Source: Flammeovirga sp. SJP92
GTDB lineage: Bacteria; Bacteroidota; Bacteroidia; Cytophagales; Flammeovirgaceae
Length of the DNA: 64,000 nt
Direction: 5' to 3'
Assembly (NCBI RefSeq): GCF_001583495.1
Contig: NZ_LQAQ01000073.1
Location: 1 to 64,000 of the forward strand
The position numbers and the translations under genes were made by a program. Below, in pieces: positions 30,001-38,000 of the stretch. Numbering within the stretch: the stretch's first letter is position 1; each line of letters starts with the position of its first letter. Under the pieces are notes generated by a model. It made no database searches. It saw nothing but the letters and a program-made list of their open reading frames with translations, and was not told the DNA's origin.

Positions 30001-30264
30001 GTACTGCAATGAAATGGGTACACTAATGTCTCCATTTTTAATAGTGTAAATTGGTACAGATATATTTGCTGTTCCTGTATAATTACTAACAGGTATTTCA
30101 TCATATTTTAAAAATTTCCAAACTTCAGGAGTTACTGGATTTAAGTTTGGTAAAAATTGATCATCTGAATACTTCTCTTGAGAATAAATCTTTGATGACA
30201 AAAATGTTATCATTAATAGAGTAATTATTATACTCAAGGAATTATTTGTTAGTTTTATTTTCAT
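27088..30264 (-). CDS. Secreted Rhs-like/YD-repeat companion protein
   Basis: 1058 residues with a signal peptide (1-28, ends KIYSQ). Residues 68-108 (ISVPIYTIKNGDISVPISLQ, SRGVKVTDEAGWVGLNWDL) are the hallmark of the Bacteroidota proteins that sit directly before DUF6443 Rhs genes. Tyrosine-rich YD-like repeats continue to the end. There is no Rhs core (no DPDG tip), so it is probably not itself a toxin. 17 bp upstream of the Rhs gene, it is likely co-expressed and perhaps part of the shell or delivery unit; the delivery route is unknown. Confidence 0.75.
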   Translation of the reverse strand: MKIKLTNNSLSIIITLLMITFLSSKIYSQEKYSDDQFLPNLNPVTPEVWKFLKYDEIPVSNYTGTANISVPIYTIKNGDISVPISLQYNSRGVKVTDEAGWVGLNWDLEFGSITQVVQGKNDLRSIVKNHELPDFFASGESRVKLFLESNLVNGNKINSPYHSLYRFKNHYVPFNKNFVEKRVYSEPISSAQTYDTEPDIFKANFFGHSINILLNKKRGNQPVVLDKNGYKVILVGSEGNHRWEITDPNGITYYFNEITEVESNSSYAINQGDHKFIEFGNSISNVNNPFITYVWRPTKIVDSKGFEVSFNYTDKIILNDYSEEHAYELFKGTSSPLGHNINIEKFSSPTLLRPGVSTGNEATYFRTSIKNITTTETSKSYLSSITFKTPGSSINLGEVTFTLSDRDTQDYGNAKQLNSIAVRNYKGGLVQEVSFGYGYFISSPSTTVYVADNSFSNTRNNNRLKLENISFLDEGKYEFDYFSINLPPKNSFKTDVFGYYNGQNNTSLVPNPYRFYPNSKFENLQELTSEDINIGNNKSTNADYITAASLKSITFPTSGKIEFEYEPHIFSSNLFNIKIPNQNQDSYNSNLSESIGGGLRVKKQKIYFNDNDFLEYTYQYEGGKLSSGIKYLSEIIDSYTNKISGQFYNYNYSGIKVSSTNNNTSSPVSGNSIIGYDKVIVRKKSNDNTLLNGYTEYYYTNELETKYASSNTLFSFASYLGYTKPKNGSLLSEKVFNNNNDLLKEKILTYSNKEFDEDRFYYGVKRVPYGLSGFITFLEGKYSIINQSFDIVLGYYPLYYPVTQLVSEKEVYYKNGSNYSNLKEYTYEDTYDKIRSVKLNDEIEVVYSYTFDYTEPNDIKVKFATENIFNEVVRQDYYKDNNLIESRDNEYKILYDNVLLSKVRLRENHPYKYNDKIIFDTYDVKSQLLSYTGSDGIKTVILRDNYNNIVALIKGAKYESNQIISEINENQILTSSEISTIKSNPTEANLGIIYENLGTCFIETYRLKPLIGLEYYYDQNFQSKKYQYDGQNRVRAIYDKDLKVISAFEYKYANSTNN

Positions 30265-30575
30265 TATTATGAGATTTATTAATTTCTATTTTTTTTATAC
30301 TTTGGTTTTGCTCCATTAAATACAAAGCCAATTCCTCAATTTTCCTAAGTAGCATCGCTTCTGTCTCACCAACATTAACACCTTTCTCTTCTACCTCTTT
30401 AGCACTTGGTACATCTGGTAAATGCTTATGTTCCTTGATGTGTTTCTCTACCTCTTCTAACGATTTTAGTTTATAGTATAGCCTTCTTCGAAAACGTAAT
30501 CTGCCCAATTCGTGTATACCTTTACTTCTTCTGATCGGATTCTGCCTGCTACTGATAACTTAGTTAATCATTAGT
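30242..30575 (-). pseudogene. Frameshifted remnant of tail-fibre-like (S74-type) protein
   Basis: Two minus-strand frames join across an indel near 30477. The upstream part reads KLSVAGRIRSEEVKVY then WADYVFEEGY. The downstream part continues YKLKSLEEVEKHIKEHKHLP, then DVPSAKEVEEKGVNVGE, and ends in a helix MEQNQSIKK. This is the typical C-terminal end of Bacteroidota tail-fibre/S74-like proteins. An in-frame stop lies upstream and the N-terminal bulk is missing. Its 3' end overlaps the start of the 27088-30264 gene by about 20 bp. Confidence 0.7.
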
Positions 30576-30937
30576 GTTTTTGTTCCAATCCCTAAATCAC
30601 ATAAAAAAATGAAATATCTTTTTGAATTTGAAACAATGGCTCAAGTTCTATATAATCAACTTCAGAATTACTGTCATTCCAATCATAATTTTAATTGTAA
30701 TGCAGAAAAAAACATCGTTATTTGTAAAATTCGGAAGATCTATATATTTATTGTTAATCTATAAATCAAAAGAAGGTGACTGAGTAATTAGTTGATTACA
30801 AGACAATAAAAGAAAGATAGCAAATACTTTATTTTCCATAGTTTGTGTTAGCTTTAAATAACAGTATACCTTAGTTTTTTCAAAATTAGATAAAAAATAA
30901 TAATAATCCATGATATATCTTAATTATTTAAGCTTAT
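30576..30937. other. AT-rich intergenic region, nothing recognised
   Basis: About 360 bp of very AT-rich sequence between the tail-fibre remnant and the IS4-type element. No ORF, strong hairpin or RNA gene could be supported. It probably contains the promoter for the Rhs operon or remains of the upstream gene. Confidence 0.4.
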
Positions 30938-30946
30938 ATATTGCTA

Positions 30947-32113
30947 TACTCTACCCGATGATAATTGTATAACTTTCTAAAAAGGAAGAAAAGTTGTTAT
31001 TTTAAATTTTCTACAAAATAAAACAAACAACTTTTCATGAGCCTTAACGCTGTAGCAAATCTATGAAAAACATTCGATGAAATTAACGTCGTTCAAAACA
31101 GTTCGCGAAAAGATCGATTAACAGAGCTTATTTTAGGTATAATAGATAGTAAATCTGTTCAATTTTATGAAATAGCTTCAAAAATCAATTGTCAGGCCAG
31201 TACCGATTCAATTAATAGAAATATTGAAGACTTTTTTCAGAAAACAGACTTTCAGTATCTTGAAATATTTTCCTGGTTAATTCAATTTATTCCTCATGAA
31301 AAAGTGGTTTTGAGTATTGATAGAACAGAGTGGGATTATTGAAAAACTCAAATAAATATACTATCTGTAATTGCCCATGTAGGAAAATGGGAGTACCTCT
31401 TCACTTTGAAATGTTAGATAACAACAATGAAAATAGCAACTGGGAAGATAGGATAAAATTGTTTTCAAAAGTTATAAAAACCCTTGGTTATCATAGAATT
31501 GACTATATCGTCATGGATAGAGAATTCATTGGTTATAAATGGCTGAGATGGTTGAAATCTTTAAAAATTGACTTTTGTGTTCGAGTTCCAAAACATCATA
31601 AAATATTAAGTCCTGAAGGTGATCGTTTTTCTGCTGAAGATGTATTGAAATTAGGTAATAGGAAAGTTTATCTACTCCCCAACCATGTGGTTGATACAGT
31701 CTCTTTGAACGTTTCAATATCTTATGATGATGATGAATTATTGTATTTAGTAGGTACTATTGCTTCTAATAAATTGAAAAAGGCGTACAAAAAAAGATGG
31801 TCAATAGAAGTGTTTTTCCAGGCACTAAAAGGCAGAGGTTTTAATATGGAAAAGTCATGTATTCGAAAGCTTGATAGATATAAGAAATTATTTGCAGTGG
31901 TAAGCATGAGCTACACTATTTGTTGGGGTATGGGTATTTATATATCGAAGAAAAATCCTGTTGGATTAAAAAAACATGGCTATCCTCAGTTTAGTGTATT
32001 CAGAAGAGGACTTAATAAAGTGAGAGAGATGATTAAAAGTATTGATTTCAAAGACTTTACAAATATGATTTCTCATTTTAGGATGAACTATCTAAAAATC
32101 ATCGGGTAGAGTA
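30947..32113 (+). mobile_element. IS4-family insertion sequence with intact ends and 9-bp TSD
   Basis: A complete 1167-bp element. Its terminal inverted repeats are perfect over 16 bp (TACTCTACCCGATGAT at 30947, complement ending at 32113). It is bordered by identical 9-bp direct repeats ATATTGCTA at 30938-30946 and 32114-32122. The 9-bp duplication fits the IS4 family, as does the transposase YREK signature. The single transposase gene is inactivated. Confidence 0.9.
31037..32109 (+). pseudogene. IS4-family DDE transposase, inactivated
   Basis: From the ATG at 31037 one frame reads MSLNAVANL, then a TGA (31064), then KTFDEINVVQNSSRKDRLTE onward through VVLSIDRTEWDY. A second in-frame TGA follows at 31340. 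Near 31386 one A is missing from the GGAAAATGG stretch, and the sequence continues in another frame from KMGVPLHFEMLDNN. The remaining part keeps the catalytic context YIVMDREF and a perfect YREK motif (Y-x2-R-x3-E-x6-K in YKKRWSIEVFFQALK). Two stops and one frameshift make a functional product very unlikely. Confidence 0.85.
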
Positions 32114-32214
32114 ATATTGCTAATAACTATATCTCATTTATTTGTCAAATAAAAAATGGATTAAAGTTCTCAAAATCATATTTCCACATACTTACACAAA
32201 ATTGATACTAAAAA

Positions 32215-32246
32215 AGTTCAACCCTAAAATAGGGAAGGGTTGAACT
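32215..32246 (-). terminator. Hairpin with minus-strand T-run
   Basis: Perfect 11-bp arms AGTTCAACCCT/AGGGTTGAACT with a 10-nt loop. On the minus strand the hairpin is followed by TTTTTAG. No intact minus-strand gene lies directly upstream of it, so it may be left over from a lost gene or belong to the IS3 remnant. Confidence 0.5.
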
Positions 32247-32461
32247 GCTTAACGATTCATATTCTATATTATAATACAAATTGCAATCTTCGAAATTGTG
32301 CAGTATGTTATTTTAGAGCTATCGAAAAAGCAATCTCAATTTTTATTACTAGAAACAATCTCAAACTTCCACTTTTTCTTACCAAAAACCACCTCCTTTC
32401 CCAATAGGAAATAATTTCAACAGGAGCCAAAACACTATATTCAATATGAGCGGTCTTAGTC

Positions 32462-33125
32462 GAACCCCATAGAATTGTAAGATCTATGAATTCTTCATTA
32501 AAAGCGAAAGGTATCCAGACTTCTCGAAATCGTGTTGCTAGAATAAAGAAAACATAAAAACTGTATTTGTAAAAGTTACAAGCCACAAACCATACAATCC
32601 AACCATGGAAAGAAGGTAGCTCCTAATATAATGAACCGTAATTTTAAAACAGATGCACCAGCAAAAGCATGGGTATCTGACCTCACTTATATTTCAACAG
32701 ATCAAGGCTGGTTATATTTAACAACCATCTTAGACCTATTTGACCATTCTATTGTAGAATGGTCAATGTTTGAGGATATGAAAGTTGAAAATACAGTCTT
32801 AAAGTCTTGGAAGATGGCTAAAAGAAATCGTAAACCTGAAAAGGGTATGATCTTCCATTCTGATCAGGGAGTTCAATATATCGCAGAGAATTTTCAAAAA
32901 GGTTTAACAAAAAATCATGTTACTCAAAGTATGAGTCGTAAAGGTAACTACTGGGATAACGTAGTAGCTGAAAACTTCTTTAAAATTCTAAAATCAGAAA
33001 TGGTTGATCATAAGTATTATTATTCTTTCACACAGGCTAGAAATGACATCTTTGAATTTATCGAGGTTTGGTATAATAGAAAGAGAATTCACTCTGTTTT
33101 GGGCTATAAACCCCAGAACAATTAA
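32462..33125 (+). pseudogene. IS3-family OrfB transposase fragment
   Basis: The plus strand first shows HRIVRSMNSSLKAKGIQTSR then NRVARIKKT and a stop near 32550, matching the YG..RI...L...GI..SRNRVARIMK stretch of IS3 OrfB. In another frame it continues YKPQTIQSNHGKKVAPNIMN and then into the open rve integrase core from 32631: VWVSDLTYI-like AWVSDLTYI, FHSDQGVQY, SMSRKGNYWDN and AENFF, ending YNRKRIHSVLGYKP. The N-terminal part and OrfA are absent. The catalytic D, D and E are retained in the fragment, but the gene is broken. Confidence 0.85.
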
Positions 33126-33230
33126 TGAAATTATTTAATTAGAAGATGACTTAACTTTTTATCCGAAAAAACTTTGTAAATCCAGATAAAACATAGCAAG
33201 TTCTCATCCGATTTAATTACCGAATCATCA

Positions 33231-33956
33231 TTATTTTTCGAAAATAATATTTCTTTGTGAATCCTTCTTATATATATTCTTTGCCTTGAGTGCCCCTTTC
33301 TTATGACTTGGGCGATAGTGATTATTATCTGGATCAAGAATACATTTGACTTGATATTCAATCATTTTCTCAAATGGAAGAAGGAAATCCTTAGTGTCAC
33401 TTTGCTCTAGTTCTCCTTTTTTGAGCAAATTAATGACAGTATATACTGATTCAATCGTACTAAGGCAAAGCGACTCAGGCTGCTGTTTGAGGATGAATTT
33501 TGATTTTATAGTATTATCAAAACTTACTCTTGGTAGTGCTTGTAAATTTGTACTCAATCGAAGCATTTTACGAGCACAAGGCCATGTCCCATCAAGAATA
33601 AAAAGATATGGATTCTTTCCTAAAAAGGTGTTTATTTCTGTACCGTTTCGTTCCGATAAATTGAAATTTTCTTTTCCAGGGTAAAGTAAGAAAGATCTAT
33701 TTTCTTTATCGTTTAGTATTTCGTTGACACGTTTATTGTTTGTGAAATCAACATCAACAATAACTTCTGAATTTTCTAGTTGAAGGTTTGTCATCAACCC
33801 CGTTCCGTTTTTTTCTTTCTTATACTCCATAGGGTGCATAAGAATCACAAAACGAGTATTTGTTTGTATAGGATTTGTGTATTGACAACTACATGAGATG
33901 ATTGGTCGCATGCATTTGTAACATTTTTTTCTAGGATTTTCTATGTCTACTCGCAA
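33231..33956 (-). CDS. DTW-domain tRNA-uridine aminocarboxypropyltransferase-like protein
   Basis: 241 residues. By family it transfers an aminocarboxypropyl group from SAM to tRNA uridine (acp3U). Seen are an N-terminal Cys motif (CYKCMRP...CSCQY), the MHPMEYKK segment, the DTW-type core FILDGTWPCARKML, and LPRVSF with the S-T-I-E helix LCLSTIESVYTVINLL. The start is probably TTG at 33956: the in-frame region above it is closed by a stop, and the next ATG (residue 17) would remove the conserved CxxC. Monocistronic. Confidence 0.85.
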   Translation of the reverse strand: MRVDIENPRKKCYKCMRPIISCSCQYTNPIQTNTRFVILMHPMEYKKEKNGTGLMTNLQLENSEVIVDVDFTNNKRVNEILNDKENRSFLLYPGKENFNLSERNGTEINTFLGKNPYLFILDGTWPCARKMLRLSTNLQALPRVSFDNTIKSKFILKQQPESLCLSTIESVYTVINLLKKGELEQSDTKDFLLPFEKMIEYQVKCILDPDNNHYRPSHKKGALKAKNIYKKDSQRNIIFEK

Positions 33957-34140
33957 AGTAAATTTCTTTATTTTCTAATTGACTACACCCTAATTGTAAA
34001 AATTATATATAGTATAGTCTTCTACAGTCCCACAAGCCATCGCTTGAATTAAGGCTGCTAACTTAATTATTTTCAAAATTGTAGCAAAAGCTTTATTTGA
34101 AATATTTGTTTATTGATGATTTTCAGTTTAAAAAATCTAA

Positions 34141-34269
34141 TTATTTAATATCCAAGCTAGCTTCATCATAAATATGGATATATGCCAGGAAAAAAAGAAA
34201 AAGGATTGTCAGTAAGCTAAAGCTAAATATGAATAAAAGTATCGAGTATTTTTTTAGTTTAGTTTTCAT
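34141..34269 (-). CDS. Small single-span membrane protein (42 aa)
   Basis: ATG at 34269, stop at 34141. The sequence is a basic start (MKTKLKKYS), one long hydrophobic helix (ILLFIFSFSLLTILFLFFLA) and a short polar tail ending EASLDIK. It begins 45 bp after the stop of the 34315-34836 hydrolase gene, so the two may share a transcript. It could be a genuine small membrane protein or the surviving N-terminus of a longer, lost secreted protein. The 33957-34140 stretch beyond it shows no gene. Confidence 0.4.
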   Translation of the reverse strand: MKTKLKKYSILLFIFSFSLLTILFLFFLAYIHIYDEASLDIK

Positions 34270-34314
34270 ATGAATCTTGTCTGCAAAAAAACGAGCAAAT
34301 AATTGATGCATTGC

Positions 34315-34836
34315 CTACATCAAAATTAAGGAATTACTTACAACTTTTGCAAATTGTTCTTCTCTGTACATTTCATGACTTTTACCCTTTAAGATTTGCG
34401 AGGGAACACCCATTTTGTGGAGCCAATCAGGAGCAGGAATATGAAGGTCTTCTTGGCCAAAATAAAGATGGATTTTACCTTGAGGTTTTTGAGATTCTTT
34501 CCTAAGTCTAGAGGAGGAGATACAAGTTAGGGATTTTAGGTTGTGTGTTTGCAAGCCGTACTTCCATGCTATCACTCCGCCGATGCTAAACGCCAAAACC
34601 TTTACGGGCTTCTTTTCTAATCCAATTAAGTTGTCAACTGCTTTGTCAATCCCGCCATTGAGAAACTGTAGGTGAAGTGCTTCTTGTTCGTAATTTGTTT
34701 TGTCAATTTCTCCTAAGTCACCACTGTCGTAGAAGGTGATATCAAACTTTGTTTCTAAGATTTTAGTATAGTAGATAAACCAATCTGCTTTTTCTTTTCC
34801 CCAAAGATCAGAAAGTATTATTAGCCGTTCTTTCAT
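34315..34836 (-). CDS. Small alpha/beta-hydrolase-fold protein
   Basis: 173 residues, cytoplasmic. The nucleophile elbow is FSIGG inside VKVLAFSIGGVIAWKYG (Ser in G/F-x-S-x-G context). Aspartate and histidine candidates are in LYFGQEDLHIP and GKSHEMYR, giving a plausible Ser-Asp-His triad in the expected order. The N-terminal LIILSDLWG segment is the first strand. Substrate unknown. It is short for the superfamily but has all core elements. Confidence 0.75.
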   Translation of the reverse strand: MKERLIILSDLWGKEKADWFIYYTKILETKFDITFYDSGDLGEIDKTNYEQEALHLQFLNGGIDKAVDNLIGLEKKPVKVLAFSIGGVIAWKYGLQTHNLKSLTCISSSRLRKESQKPQGKIHLYFGQEDLHIPAPDWLHKMGVPSQILKGKSHEMYREEQFAKVVSNSLILM

Positions 34837-35013
34837 TGGGTAAAGGTCCGGAAAATTAAAGTGATTTTTATACAGTAAACTAAACTTTTCTTTTGATGTG
34901 CCATCAGACCATCATGATGCAACAGCATCTTCGGCCCTGAAAGGGGGAGACGGAAAGCTTATAGAAATATCTGAAATATAGTTGATGATAGGTTATTTTT
35001 TTGAATAAAAGGA

Positions 35014-35044
35014 CATAAAAAAACCGGAATTAAAATAATTCCGG
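35014..35044 (-). terminator. Intrinsic terminator of the giant surface protein gene
   Basis: An 8-bp perfect stem CCGGAATT/AATTCCGG with a 5-nt loop, followed on the minus strand by a run of seven T. It lies 55 bp after the stop at 35099. A classic Rho-independent terminator. Confidence 0.9.
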
Positions 35045-35098
35045 CTTAATCCTAAACTAAGTTGTGATTCAAGTCTACATGAAATCACGATAACAATA

Positions 35099-38000
35099 TT
35101 ATTCTTTGATCAACTTCACGCTTTGAAGCGTGTTGCTTGTTTTTACCTGAATAATGTAAATACCTGTTTTATATGTTGAAATATCTAAAGTATGTTTACC
35201 TGTTCTTAACTCTTGTGTGAAGACAGTTGCACCTGCTAAGTTTAAGATAGAGATCTCCGCGTTCTCTACTAACTCGATCGTTGCTTGATCAGTTGCAGGG
35301 TTAGGATAAAGGCTCACTACTATTCTTGCATCTTCAATTGATGTAGGAATCTCTTCAGGAGCATTGACTGTAATGTCTACTTCGTCAAGAACAACTACAT
35401 CACCAAGTGACACTTTCAATACAAAAGTGAAGGTAGTTTCAACCGTTACCTCTGGAGCAGTAAATGTAGGGTTGCTTACTGTAGCATCTGACAGTTCAAT
35501 ACCTTCTGGTGCCATCCACTCAAACGTTACTGTTTCAGGAGTAGAAGCTGAAGCGTCTAGTGTTACAACATCACCGATTTCTACCACTTGATCTTCACCA
35601 GCATTGGCAACAGGAACCTCATTAGGACTAATTGTCACTACTACTTCATCTGTAGATGTCATTTCTTTATAAGAAGCCGACAATGTAAATGTATACGAAG
35701 TTTCCTCGCTTACTTCAGGAGCAGTAAATGTAGGTTTCACTGCATTAGCGTCTGAAAGTGTAATTCCTTCAGGAGCTGTCCAAGTTACAGTTGCGTTGGC
35801 TGGCACTGTTGCTGAAGCATCTAGAGTAATGATCTCATTGACAAATGATGCAATGTCAGCACCTGCATTAGCTACTAATTGAGGGTAAACCATTACGCTC
35901 ACTTCATCAGTGGCCTCAGCACCTAAATAAGAAGCTTTCAGTGTGAAAGTGTAAGTAGTTTCAGCCGTAACAGCTGGAGCAGTGAATGTTGGCATTGAAG
36001 CATTAGCATCCGAAAGTGTAATTCCTTCAGGGGCTGTCCAAGTAAGCGTTGCCTCAGCAGGAGTAGTGTTAGAGCCGTCTAATGTTACTGTAGCACCTGA
36101 CATTGCTTCTTGGTCATCACCTGCATTTACTTTGACCTCTGGAGTTACCGTTATGATTACTTTATCTGTTGCAGAGAACATTTCGTTTTGTGCTGTTAAA
36201 GTAATAGTATATTCTTTCGCTGACGTTAACTCTTCAGTAGCTGTTGCAGTAGTGGTCATACCGTCTGTTGTAGAAAGTGTAATTCCTTCCGGAGCCGACC
36301 ATGTATAGGTAAACTCTTCTGATGAATTTTGAGTAGCTGTAAGTTCAACTGAGCCACCTTGCTGAATTGTTACATCATCGCCTGCATTCAATTCAAATGC
36401 AATGTTGTTTTCTACTAAGCTGATGTCATCAAAATAAACAGAAATGTTAGCTTTATCAGGACTTTGCATATAAAGTCTTGAAGAAACAATATCACCTTCA
36501 TTTACATCTTCGGCAGTAAAGTCTGCATCAATCAAGATGTCTTTTTCAAAGTAAATCCATTCTCCAATGATTGCTTGATAATCAGTCCATGTAATACCTA
36601 CTTTACCAAATGAAATCTTGTAGTTATCTTTTCCTACAGCAGGCCAGCCATCAAATGGCATGATTCTGAAATTGATTACTTCAGCATCCATTTTGTCTAA
36701 CTTAAATCTTCCGCTTAAAGTATATGTTTTACCAATCATCAAATCAAAATAGCTATCGTTTTTAGTACGCACGCCATCAATTTGATTGTCTTCATTGATC
36801 AATAAACTGTTTGTTCCTTTACTGTCAGTACTTACCACATCAGAACGAGTATAGTTGTCAACACCCGTCCATCCAACAGTCAATTCTTCTTCAAAACCGC
36901 CATTTACGATTAATTCTTTACCTCTTAATTTAGAGTTTTTCACTGTGATTGTTACAGTAACTTCTGGAGAAGTATTGTCACCGTCACTTACTGTTAATTT
37001 GAAAGTGAAGTCTGTTGGTTCCTCTACTTCAGGAGCAGTGAACGTAGGCATTACTGCATTGGCATCTGAAAGTGTAATTCCTTCAGGTGCAGTCCAGCTG
37101 TATGTTAAAGGATTTTCAGTTTGACTGACAGATCCAGAAGCATCCAATGTTACCACATTCCCTACATAAGCGACTCTGTTTTCTCCAGCATCTGCTACAG
37201 GGATAACACTTGGGTTTACAGTGATCACTACTTCATCAGAAGCCGTATTTTCGCCTGAAGTGGCTGTAGCTGTCAATGTGAAATTCGTTGCTTCAGTAAC
37301 AATTGGGGCCGTAAATGTTGGTGTTTTTGCATTCACATCCGAAAGTGTAATTCCTTCAGGAGCCGTCCATGTGATGGTTGCTTGCTCAAGGTTTGAAGAA
37401 GCACTTAATGTCACAAGGTCACCTGCATCTACGTTTTGATCTTCACCAGCGTTTACTGTAAGGCTTGGCAATACTGTCACCTTCACTTCATCACTGATAT
37501 CTACTCCATTGATAGACGCTGTAAATGTTACAGTGTAAGTAGTAGTTTCAGTAAGATCTGCAGGAGCAGTAAATGAAGTCGACATTTGATCAGTGCTTGA
37601 AAGTGTAATTCCCGCAGGAGCTTCCCAAGTGTAATCAAACATTGAAGAAGAGTTATGCATACCTTTCAGCATTACTTCATCTCCACCAAGGACAGTGATA
37701 TCTTCACCTGCTGAAAGCTTGAAGTCGATACTTTTTTCTACTAAGCTGATATCATCAAAATAAACAATCGCATTTGCACCGTCAGGAGTTTGGAAGTAAA
37801 GTTTTGAGTTGATCACATCACCTGCAACTCCACCCATAGATTCATTGATTGTAATTTCTTTAGCAAAATCAATCCATTCTCCAGTCACAGCAACAGCATC
37901 ACCCCAGCTAATACCTTCTCTTGTGATATTCATCTTGTTTTCGTTGTTCCACCCATCAGAAGGCATCAAACGAAGTGTAATGGCATCCACATTTAACTGG

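Noticed and set aside
31037-31386. Two in-frame TGA codons in the IS4 transposase as possible recoding
   Set aside because: No selenocysteine-like structure or reason for readthrough is seen, both are followed by AAA only by chance, and a separate frameshift follows. Ordinary decay is simpler.
32308-32586. Minus-strand ORF of 92 codons
   Set aside because: It lies opposite the IS3 orfB remnant, whose plus-strand reading gives recognisable family motifs (GIQTSRNRVAR). It begins only at a GTG and has no recognised similarity.
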